In this document: positions 1-5,276 of the stretch, piece after piece
How the letters are laid out: every line of letters starts with the position of its first letter
Numbering within the stretch: position 1 is the first letter of the stretch
DNA from: an uncultured Lachnospira sp.
GTDB taxonomy: Bacteria > Bacillota > Clostridia > Lachnospirales > Lachnospiraceae
Assembly (NCBI GenBank): GCA_910585095.1
Contig: CAJUBU010000006.1
Span: 126,262-142,511, forward strand
Reading direction: 5' to 3'
Length of the DNA stretch: 16,250 nucleotides
The notes under the pieces: model-generated
The model's database searches: none
What the model was told of the DNA's origin: nothing
What the model saw: the letters and a program-made list of their open reading frames with translations, nothing else
Made by a program: the position numbers and the translations under genes

Positions 1-95
1 AATAATTTATCCATATCTTTAATTGCTTTCGATACATTTGTTTTTACTTCTATTTCTAAAACTGTACCACTTTTATCTATTACTACTTTTTCCAT
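1..95 (-). CDS. 5' end of a phage gene, possibly the tail tape measure protein (partial)
   Basis: The first 31 codons of a minus-strand gene run off the left edge of the window. The ATG at 95 is preceded by GAGGTG at 104-109, 8 bases upstream, which is a good ribosome binding site. The visible peptide begins MEKVVIDKSGTVLEIEV and continues with a TNVSKAIKDMDKL segment. I do not recognise a family from so short a piece. The inference of a tape measure protein rests on two things: tape measure genes normally follow the tail assembly chaperone pair in siphovirus genomes, and their N-termini often have an I/V-rich strand followed by an S/D-K-A-I-x-x-L-D-K-L-like helix. It could equally be another accessory gene. 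Confidence 0.6.
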   Translation of the reverse strand, partial: MEKVVIDKSGTVLEIEVKTNVSKAIKDMDKL

Positions 96-121
96 AATTT
101 CATCACCTCTTTACAGTAAAC

Positions 122-144
122 AAAAAAGAGGGCATAACGCCCTC
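122..144 (-). terminator. Rho-independent terminator after the TM2 gene
   Basis: On the minus strand GAGGGC (139-144) and GCCCTC (128-133) form a perfect 6 bp GC-rich stem with a 5-base loop, followed by six T residues (127-122). It lies 48 bases after the stop codon of the TM2-domain gene and before the ribosome binding site of the next gene. It therefore closes the two-gene accessory unit and separates it from the following phage gene. Confidence 0.85.
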
Positions 145-191
145 CTTTAATAAAACATTAAAATTATTTACAAAACATTGCATTCATTACT

Positions 192-629
192 CTAAACATA
201 ATATGGATTTGGTCTTGTGGCAATAATTATAATATCTACAAACCAGCCTATTCCAAACAGTCCAAATGTAAATAAATATAATAAGCCCATTCCTGCACTT
301 CCTTCATAAAATTTATGCGCTCCCAAATATCCAAACAAAATACATAATATAAGAGCAACTACTTTGTCAACCTGTTTTGGCTGCCTAACAATAGGCGGAT
401 ACGACGGTCTTGCAGAAGCATTGGCAACATTATTTATCACAATGCCTTTATTGGGGGTTGTATTTTCAACCTGTCTGCCACATTTTACACATATAATACT
501 ATCTTCTGGTATCTTTTCCCCGCAAAACTTACAAAATTTCATTTTTTCAAATGAATAGCCACAATGCGGACAGTTTCTTGCCGTATCGCTTATTTCTCTT
601 TTACATTCTGGACAGTTTATTAATGCCAT
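192..629 (-). CDS. Double zinc-ribbon TM2-domain membrane protein
   Basis: This 145-residue protein has two zinc ribbons in tandem (C6-x2-C9 with C20-x2-C23, then C33-x2-C36 with C47-x2-C50). A polar linker follows, then a TM2 domain at about residues 88-140: two hydrophobic helices joined by a short turn, with the family's GxxGxHxFY signature visible as GYLGAHKFYEG. TM2 proteins are small integral membrane proteins of mostly unknown function. Zinc ribbons in front of TM2 are common in Firmicutes and probably serve in protein or nucleic-acid binding on the cytoplasmic side. The start is supported by AGGAGG at 637-642, 7 bases before ATG. It follows another zinc-ribbon membrane protein on the same strand and precedes a strong terminator. 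It is probably an accessory cargo gene and not a structural phage gene. Confidence 0.9.
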   Translation of the reverse strand: MALINCPECKREISDTARNCPHCGYSFEKMKFCKFCGEKIPEDSIICVKCGRQVENTTPNKGIVINNVANASARPSYPPIVRQPKQVDKVVALILCILFGYLGAHKFYEGSAGMGLLYLFTFGLFGIGWFVDIIIIATRPNPYYV

Positions 630-655
630 GCAGTTTCCTCCTTAATTGTACAAAT

Positions 656-703
656 CAAGCAGATACTTGCAATCTGCTTTTCTGCTTGCTGATGAGGTTA
701 AAA
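656..703 (-). repeat. Dispersed hairpin repeat, copy A
   Basis: Read on the minus strand, this is one of three related elements in the window. It starts with TTAACCTCAT, then an AGCAG block, then a hairpin AGCAGAT-TGCAAGT-ATCTGCT with a perfect 7 bp stem and a 7-base loop. It fills most of the 94-base space between the stop of the DUF4352-like gene and the ribosome binding site of the TM2 gene. See copies B and C for the substitutions that keep the stem. Confidence 0.7.
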
Positions 704-723
704 AGTACTTATCATTGATGTTC

Positions 724-1353
724 TTATTTTTCAATTAAAAATTTAAACTTTTTATTTTTCCACACATCTGGCGAAAACTCTATTTCAACTTTTCCCCAAT
801 CTGCATCCACTTCATATCCTATCCATCCCTTCATCTTTTTTCCAGATGCTACACTTCCATCAAGTGTAGAATCTGACTTATCTATCATTGCTGCCACCGA
901 ATAATTTAATGAATAATCATCTGCATAAGCCTTAAAACTTAACAAACTGCTAATTGCTAAATCTTCATCTGAATTATTTGCAATTTCAAATTCAGCAAGA
1001 ACAAACACTTTTCCTTCTGATGGCTTATAAAATCCAGAACCTTCACTCTCTTCATAATTACTCAAAGTAACTTGAACATTTTGCATCTGTGCTGTCTCAC
1101 CCACTGAAAATGTATCCTTTTTATTTTCTTCTGTAGTAGCATCATTTTCAACAGAATTGTCTGAATTTACCTTTTTCGGCTCATCATCTTTCCCAAACCC
1201 TGCTGCGACAACTCCTATCACAACAAAAACTGCTAATGCAATTAAAATGTATTTTAATACTCCTCCCTGCCTTTTTCCGCAGTTAAGACACATATTTGCA
1301 TTTAGAGGCATCTCAGCTTGACAGTATTTACACTTTTTTGTTTCATTTGTCAT
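724..1353 (-). CDS. Zinc-ribbon membrane protein with DUF4352-like extracellular domain
   Basis: This 209-residue protein begins with a zinc ribbon (C8-x2-C11 with C22-x2-C25), followed by one transmembrane helix at about residues 34-54. An acidic, Asn/Glu-rich linker follows (about 55-80). The C-terminal domain of about 130 residues has the alternating beta pattern of DUF4352/telokin-like domains, including VFVLAEFEIANNSDEDL (the usual strand-turn of this family) and a closing beta strand. The expected topology puts the zinc ribbon in the cytoplasm and the beta domain outside. Such proteins are common in Firmicutes and in their prophages; function unknown, possibly binding of surface or extracellular ligands. 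Ribosome binding site AAGGAG at 1365-1370, 11 bases from ATG. It has its own candidate promoter upstream and probably forms a unit with the TM2 gene, with repeat copy A between them. Confidence 0.88.
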   Translation of the reverse strand: MTNETKKCKYCQAEMPLNANMCLNCGKRQGGVLKYILIALAVFVVIGVVAAGFGKDDEPKKVNSDNSVENDATTEENKKDTFSVGETAQMQNVQVTLSNYEESEGSGFYKPSEGKVFVLAEFEIANNSDEDLAISSLLSFKAYADDYSLNYSVAAMIDKSDSTLDGSVASGKKMKGWIGYEVDADWGKVEIEFSPDVWKNKKFKFLIEK

Positions 1354-1396
1354 TTTTAAATTTTCTCCTTAAATTAAGTATATAATATTTTATGAA

Positions 1397-1405
1397 ATTA
1401 TATCA
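1397..1405 (-). promoter_or_regulatory. Extended -10 promoter for the zinc-ribbon gene pair
   Basis: On the minus strand TGATATAAT (1405-1397) is a perfect extended -10 element (TG-N-TATAAT), 44 bases upstream of the zinc-ribbon/DUF4352-like start codon. No convincing -35 hexamer is seen at 16-18 bases, which extended -10 promoters often tolerate. The surrounding DNA is AT-rich, so chance matches are possible. Confidence 0.45.
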
Positions 1406-1509
1406 TATTAAAAAAGATAGAATTACATTTTTTATATTTACAATATCTCAATTTATACTATTGTGTGTTTGAAAATGTCTTATATTTAAAAATAACAAAT
1501 TAATGTAAC

Positions 1510-1552
1510 AAAAAAGATAATAACATTATTATTTAAAAATAATGTTATTATC
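1510..1552 (-). terminator. Terminator after the tail chaperone gene
   Basis: A perfect 15 bp inverted repeat (1516-1530 with 1538-1552, core GATAATAACATTATT) with a 7-base loop is followed on the minus strand by six T residues (1515-1510). The stem is AT-rich but long. It lies 28 bases after the stop codon of the chaperone fusion frame. It would end transcription of the tail tube/chaperone genes before the zinc-ribbon pair. Confidence 0.75.
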
Positions 1553-1579
1553 TTATCACTTATTTTAATTTTTATATTT

Positions 1580-2298
1580 CTACATGGGACTTTCTGGAAG
1601 ATTTTGTTCCTTCAGCAATTTAATTCTTTGTTTCATTTCAAAAACAGCACATTCTTCTTTTGACTCACTGTACTGTTGTTGTGTATCATCATATATTTCC
1701 TGCATAATTGGCTTTCTAATATATTTCGATTTTGCCTTTTTTCCAGCAAGGCAATGTTCCACTGCAACAGATACAGCTGACATTGTATACTGATTGAAAA
1801 GCCATGCAAAATAATCCTGCTGTTTTACTTGTTCCTGATGCCCTTTTAACATAAGCTTAATAATATGAGGATTCATACGCCAAAATTCATCCCATGATAT
1901 TCCTATAGCATTGGCTTTAGGGAACCATTCATTTTCAAATAATTCCCTTAATGATTTATAATTTTTTATCTCTTCGGAGTCTTTTAATTCTTGTTCTCTG
2001 TAATTTCCGTTTGCGTTTTCTTCTGGAGGCTGTGAAAAAAATCCGATTTTTCCACCTCTTTTGATATAATGTTTGATAACTCTGTAAAATCGCCGCCATT
2101 GGCAATATGCGCCTCTATTTGCTTTCCTGCTTCTTTCTTACTTAATCCTGCACAAATACCAAAATATGCACGAATAAAGGATAACTGTTTTTGACCTATT
2201 TCTGAAATTTCTATTCCCATATCCTCTAAATCACAGACCAATTCAAAATCAAACGGTCTTGCTTTGTATTCTTTTTCATTTATTGTAAATGTATTCAT
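1580..2298 (-). CDS. Phage tail assembly chaperone, gpGT-type fusion made by -1 frameshift
   Basis: The product joins the 88 N-terminal residues of the upstream frame to 151 residues of the -1 frame, 239 residues in all. The slip occurs at T-TTT-TTT (2041-2035). After it the frame reads SQPPEENANGNYREQ and stays open through SWDEFWRMNPHII to the stop at 1580. The downstream part contains an EFWRMNPHII-type segment and a helical region ending in a hydrophilic tail, which matches the usual C-terminal T part of siphovirus chaperones. By analogy with lambda gpG/gpGT, the long form holds the tape measure protein while the tail tube protein polymerises around it; neither is part of the virion. The T part on its own opens with ATG at 1876, but that start has no ribosome binding site and the open frame continues far upstream, so it is not a separate gene. 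Confidence 0.82.
1984..2298 (-). CDS. Phage tail assembly chaperone, short gpG-type form
   Basis: This 104-residue product has the typical make-up of the G part of a tail chaperone: a beta-strand opening (MNTFTINEKEYKARPFDFEL), then helices with an acidic stretch (LVCDLEDMGIE) and a segment LSFIRAYFGICAGLSKKEAG. Fold-level similarity to known tail chaperones is recognised from the pattern, not from a search. A T7 run at codons 86-88 allows a -1 shift into the longer fusion. Its position between the tail tube gene and the presumed tape measure gene is where chaperones sit. The ribosome binding site is weak (an AGAAGAGA-like purine run about 9 bases upstream). A non-coding gap of 333 bases separates it from the tail tube gene, which is unusual. 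Confidence 0.85.
   Translation of the reverse strand: MNTFTINEKEYKARPFDFELVCDLEDMGIEISEIGQKQLSFIRAYFGICAGLSKKEAGKQIEAHIANGGDFTELSNIISKEVEKSDFFHSLQKKTQTEITENKN
2035..2041 (-). other. T-TTT-TTT slippery heptamer for programmed -1 frameshift
   Basis: In the reading frame of the short chaperone the minus strand reads GA-T-TTT-TTT-CAC, a perfect X-XXY-YYZ heptamer. Sliding back one base opens a frame that runs 151 codons to the stop at 1580 without interruption. The zero frame ends 16 codons after the slip. Such heptamers are the standard signal in siphovirus G/GT genes. Confidence 0.8.
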
Positions 2299-2349
2299 AT
2301 TTTATTTCTCTTCTTTCTTTTTAATTTTCCTAAATATATAAAAAATCCA

Positions 2350-2367
2350 ATACCTTGCAATCAACAT
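2350..2367 (-). repeat. TTGATTGCAAGGTA motif, one of three phage-region copies
   Basis: On the minus strand it reads TATGTTGATTGCAAGGTA. Related sequences are at 3237-3253 (TTGATGCAAGGTA) and, more diverged, at 4755-4776 (TTGATGCAAAATTGGTAC). Each lies 50-120 bases upstream of a phage-gene start in the same orientation. This could be an operator or promoter-associated motif, or chance in AT-rich DNA. Confidence 0.3.
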
Positions 2368-2423
2368 ATCAATTTTTTCAAATTTGAAGTTTTCTAATCT
2401 ATAAAAACAATACTATCTATAGT

Positions 2424-2467
2424 CCAGCGGATATTTGCAATCCACTTCGCTGCTTAATGAGGTTAAA
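2424..2467 (-). repeat. Dispersed hairpin repeat, copy B
   Basis: Read on the minus strand it matches copy A: TTTAACCTCAT, then AGCAGCGAAG, then GTGGAT-TGCAAAT-ATCCGC. The stem keeps 6 pairs with one G-U wobble. The wobble is allowed only if the minus strand is the RNA; on the other strand the same position would be a C-A mismatch. It lies in front of the tail chaperone gene, about 125 bases from its start. Confidence 0.7.
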
Positions 2468-2488
2468 TTTTTTACTCACATAAAAATC

Positions 2489-2554
2489 AGGACTGCTATA
2501 TTTTAAAAAATATTATTATATACTTCATTTTCAATCATTTTCTATAACAGTCCT
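2489..2554 (-). terminator. Long-loop inverted repeat after the tail tube gene, possible terminator
   Basis: AGGACTGTTATA (2554-2543, minus strand) pairs with TATAGCAGTCCT (2500-2489) over 12 positions including one G-U pair, across a loop of 42 bases. On the minus strand it is followed by GATTTTTATG, a short T tract. The long AT-rich loop makes a simple terminator less certain. The paired arms could also be inverted ends of a small decayed element. Confidence 0.4.
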
Positions 2555-2631
2555 ATTTTAATGCAAACTTTTGGTTGCCTGTCCCTATTTTATGCTGCCT
2601 TTATTTTAAATTTTTCTTAAAATCGATTTTT

Positions 2632-3138
2632 TTAATTGCCAGCTTTGGCTGTCAATGTAATGGATGTAGGATAGCCATTTTCATCTTCAACTACGGTAAC
2701 ATTGTAATCTTTTTCAATCCAACGAGGAACGGTTGATACTGCAATTGTTGCTGTTCCTGTCAATTGTTCTTCTGTAGCCTCATCTGGTGAAAAGCTCTCT
2801 GTTCCAATAAAGCCTAAGATACCTTCGCTTCCCTTGCCATCTGTGCCATAAAGAATACAGATATCCAACTTCTTACCTTCATTATTTGCAAGTTCATCTT
2901 TATATTGCTTCTCAAATGCACCTTGAACTTCCATCGAACCTGCTGAACGTCTGCCTTGTTCTTGTGTCTCAACCAAATCTTCCAATGTTGAAGTATCGAC
3001 CATATTAGGCGAACCAAAAGGACTTGGAATAGACTTTGCTTTCATAAGAAGCTTATACTCACCAGCCCAATAATTTGCTTCATTTAATTCTTTCTCTTTT
3101 ACTCTATAAATAATTCTACTTTTTAAACCTATTGCCAT
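2632..3138 (-). CDS. Phage tail tube (major tail) protein
   Basis: This 168-residue protein has the features of siphovirus tail tube proteins: an N-terminal strand (MAIGLKSRIIYRVKEKE), a loop with SPFGSPNMVDTSTLED, a central region GRRSAGSMEVQGAFEKQY, and C-terminal strands ending NVTVVEDENGYPTSITLTA. These subunits stack into the hollow tube of a non-contractile tail. The family call comes from overall pattern, length and its place just before the chaperone pair. The start chosen is the ATG at 3138, which has a very strong AGGAGGT (3146-3152) 7 bases upstream. An in-frame ATG further upstream at 3180 has no such signal. No capsid or connector genes precede it, only an ArpU-type regulator about 200 bases away. 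Confidence 0.85.
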   Translation of the reverse strand: MAIGLKSRIIYRVKEKELNEANYWAGEYKLLMKAKSIPSPFGSPNMVDTSTLEDLVETQEQGRRSAGSMEVQGAFEKQYKDELANNEGKKLDICILYGTDGKGSEGILGFIGTESFSPDEATEEQLTGTATIAVSTVPRWIEKDYNVTVVEDENGYPTSITLTAKAGN

Positions 3139-3236
3139 TGTTGTTACCTCCTTTATTCTTTCACATTTGACTGGCAACACAAATATTTATCCCTTTGCAA
3201 CCTCTTTTATGAAACAAGGTCAAACAATAAATACTT

Positions 3237-3253
3237 TACCTTGCATCAAATAG
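3237..3253 (-). repeat. TTGATGCAAGGTA motif, second phage-region copy
   Basis: On the minus strand it reads CTATTTGATGCAAGGTA and lies about 100 bases upstream of the tail tube start. It shares the GATGCAAGGTA core with the copy at 2350-2367 (one base inserted there). A CAAGGT/ACCTTG inverted pair (3215-3220 with 3238-3243) overlaps it. Confidence 0.3.
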
Positions 3254-3341
3254 TAAAATATGAAGCTATTGATTTAGGGAATTTTCAATTTCTTCGATTT
3301 TAAGTCTACCAGATTTTCAATAGGACATTCTATGACATGTT

Positions 3342-3770
3342 TTATTCTTCTAAATATTTTACTCCATACTTTTTTTCAAATTCTTTTAAAGCCTTTTCAT
3401 GTAATCTTGTAATCTGTCGAAACGAATAATTCATATCTTGTGCTATTTTTTCAAATGTTTTCTGCTCAATATATCTTGAAAATAAAATATCGTAAAAAAC
3501 CTCATTCTCTATACTGTCAATCTGCGCAATAATCTCATTTTTTCTGTCTACATACTCATAAATTATCTTGTCAAGCTGATTCTGAAGCGCATCAATTTTT
3601 GCATAAGTATTTCCAATCTTATCATAAGTTAATGTCGTTTTTACCCTTTCTTCACCATTTATTGCTGATATACTATAAGATAATTCTCTTATTTGTGATA
3701 TTTCAGATAATTTATTTTTTATTATTCTATTTAGCCTGCTAATCTGCAAAAGATATTCTTTTGTTGTCAT
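3342..3770 (-). CDS. ArpU/RinA-like phage late-gene regulator with sigma region 4-type HTH
   Basis: This 142-residue protein is mainly helical. The first 90 residues contain long coiled helices (ISRLNRIIKNKLSEISQI; IDALQNQLDKIIYEYVDRK). The last 45 carry a helix-turn-helix of the sigma-70 region 4 type (FSRYIEQKTFEKIAQDMNYSF followed by RQITRLHEKALKEF). Phage proteins of this design activate late (packaging and structural) genes or control muramidase export genes. The start has AGGAGG at 3778-3783, 7 bases upstream. It follows the replication-type protein by 36 bases and probably shares its transcript. In complete phages the terminase genes would come next; here the next gene is already the tail tube. 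Confidence 0.85.
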   Translation of the reverse strand: MTTKEYLLQISRLNRIIKNKLSEISQIRELSYSISAINGEERVKTTLTYDKIGNTYAKIDALQNQLDKIIYEYVDRKNEIIAQIDSIENEVFYDILFSRYIEQKTFEKIAQDMNYSFRQITRLHEKALKEFEKKYGVKYLEE

Positions 3771-3806
3771 TATGCACCCTCCTATCTCAAAACTGAACGG
3801 ATACCA

Positions 3807-4700
3807 TCAAATGTAATTTCGGACATGATACATTATATTTTTCAAAATTCTTTCTGAGGCAAAATGGGGCAAATTATAATTTGTAACTTTGTCAAATTTT
3901 ACTGTAAAATAATGGTCAATGATTTCTTTATATTCTTCATTTCCATCAATATCCGATGCCAAAGAAAGTATAGTATGCCCCCAATCATCCTTATATTTTT
4001 TTGTAAAACGCTCAATAATCATTTTTAATGTTTCATTGGTTAAGACAGGATGAAAGTTCCCTGTTAATCTATAATATTGTTCAATAAAATACCGAATACA
4101 ACACACAACATTTTCAGACTGCACTCTCTCCATATGCAGCTCATCATAACTTATCTTTTCTGCACGTTTTATCATTTCATCAATCCTGCTTTTTTGCTCT
4201 TTTAAAGAATATATTTTTTTAGAGACTTCTTTCTTTTGTCTTGAAAATGTTGAATTAAATTTTTTAGTTGTTGATATATTGATATTTAATTGACCTTGTT
4301 TTTCTGTCTCTTGAAGTTCAACCCCCAGATTTTCTATACCTTGTTTTTGTATTTGTTGTTTTTGTATCTTCTGCTTTTCTATATCTTGTTTTATTTCAAA
4401 CTGTGGTTCTTCATATACTTCATACTCATATTTTAATCTTCCATTATCCGTTTCATTTGGAAGTTTTTTTGAGACAATGACATATCGATTTAATTTCAAC
4501 TCATTTAAAGCAGACTTAACGGCCGTTTCATTTTCTTTACATATGGCACATAATCCTGCAATCGAATAATTCCAATCATCAGGCAGCGAAAGCATAACCG
4601 ACAATAATCCTTTTGCCTTTAAACTTAAATTTTTATCTCGAAGATGAATATTGCTCATAATGGTAAAATTCTTATTTTTATGTACTCTTATCACAGACAT
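3807..4700 (-). CDS. Helix-turn-helix replication-type protein (phage/plasmid, DUF6017-like C-terminus)
   Basis: This 297-residue protein opens with a winged-helix domain at about residues 20-80 (NLSLKAKGLLSVMLSLPDDW, typical of DnaD-like and RepA-like phage replication proteins in Firmicutes). A low-complexity Gln/Lys linker with near-tandem KIQKQ-QIQKQ repeats follows at about 105-136, then a basic region. The C-terminal helical domain (about 175-297) contains VLTNETLKMIIERF and ends in HFASERILKNIMYHVRNYI. That C-terminal pattern is like the DUF6017 domain found in proteins of mobile elements; the name is from memory and unverified. Role inferred: origin recognition or helicase loading for the element. 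Ribosome binding site GAGGAG at 4710-4715, 9 bases upstream. It is the first gene of the minus-strand phage block and is divergent from the plus-strand cassette. Confidence 0.82.
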   Translation of the reverse strand: MSVIRVHKNKNFTIMSNIHLRDKNLSLKAKGLLSVMLSLPDDWNYSIAGLCAICKENETAVKSALNELKLNRYVIVSKKLPNETDNGRLKYEYEVYEEPQFEIKQDIEKQKIQKQQIQKQGIENLGVELQETEKQGQLNINISTTKKFNSTFSRQKKEVSKKIYSLKEQKSRIDEMIKRAEKISYDELHMERVQSENVVCCIRYFIEQYYRLTGNFHPVLTNETLKMIIERFTKKYKDDWGHTILSLASDIDGNEEYKEIIDHYFTVKFDKVTNYNLPHFASERILKNIMYHVRNYI

Positions 4701-4754
4701 TGAATTGAACTCCTCAGTTAAATTTTATTATTTTATCAACAAAAGACCACGCAA

Positions 4755-4776
4755 GTACCAATTTTGCATCAAAATA
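4755..4776 (-). repeat. TTGATGCAA motif, third and most diverged copy
   Basis: On the minus strand it reads TATTTTGATGCAA followed by AATTGGTAC, about 55 bases upstream of the replication-type gene. It matches the copies at 3237-3253 and 2350-2367 in TTGATGCAA and, after a 4-base insertion, GGTA. Weak on its own. Confidence 0.25.
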
Positions 4777-5140
4777 TAGAGATTAATATAAAATTTTATA
4801 TCGTATCATTTTTTTTAAAATCATAAACTTTATTCTTTTAAAACTTTATATCAAATTTTATTACTTTATATATAAATTATAAAATCCTACGATTCCTAGT
4901 TTCATTTTTTATATAACGCTTTTTTTAATAACACAACTTTTCATTTTGTCATCTTTTTATTTTTTGTTATATTTATACCAATAAAATATTTAATATCTAA
5001 TAAATAATCAAAAAAGGAATTGCGAATATTCTTCCAACTTAATCATTCCCTTTATGTGACAACCATAAAATATTGTATTTTTAAGGACTTTACTTATATA
5101 TATATTTAATATAAAAATATATAGAAATCTTTTTATTTTG

Positions 5141-5149
5141 TGATATAAT
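5141..5149 (+). promoter_or_regulatory. Extended -10 promoter for the large cassette gene
   Basis: TGATATAAT is a perfect extended -10 element (TG-N-TATAAT) about 128 bases upstream of the chosen start. No good -35 is visible 16-18 bases before it. It would give a leader of roughly 120 bases. Confidence 0.45.
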
Positions 5150-5276
5150 TGTCATATAAAATAAAGTTTATATTATATTATGTTATATTTTCCAACAAAA
5201 GATATAAAATAAATAACTGTTAAAGAACATATACAAAATGTTTTATTGTTATAAATCAATCAAAGGAACTATGCCT

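Larger units (their letters stand above)
2299..2631. other. 333-base non-coding gap inside the tail gene cluster
   Basis: No gene is seen here on either strand. The gap holds a long-loop inverted repeat at 2489-2554, repeat copy B at 2424-2467 and a motif copy at 2350-2367 that also occurs upstream of two other phage genes. Tail tube and chaperone genes are usually only a few bases apart, so the gap suggests an insertion or a decayed gene. Confidence 0.6.
4701..5276. other. AT-rich divergent intergenic region
   Basis: No gene is seen on either strand in these 576 bases. The region must hold the promoters of the minus-strand phage block and of the plus-strand cassette. It contains a candidate extended -10 for the cassette at 5141-5149, a diverged copy of the TTGATGCAA motif at 4755-4776, and three ACTTTAT words (4827, 4843, 4863) in low-complexity sequence. 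Being next to a replication-type gene it could include an origin, but I see no clear iteron array. Confidence 0.6.

Noticed and set aside
684..703. CTGATGAG in repeat copy A, resembling a hammerhead ribozyme core
   Set aside because: There is no matching CGAAA strand or stem II/III arrangement, and the opposite strand is the likely RNA. Copy B lacks the CTG.
1580..1876. Separate gene starting at the ATG at 1876
   Set aside because: The frame is open upstream to the slippery site, no ribosome binding site precedes the ATG, and the conserved-looking DEFWRMNPHII segment spans it.
4827..4869. Three ACTTTAT words upstream of the replication-type gene, as possible iterons
   Set aside because: Spacing is irregular (16 and 20 bases) and the DNA is low-complexity AT, so chance explains it.
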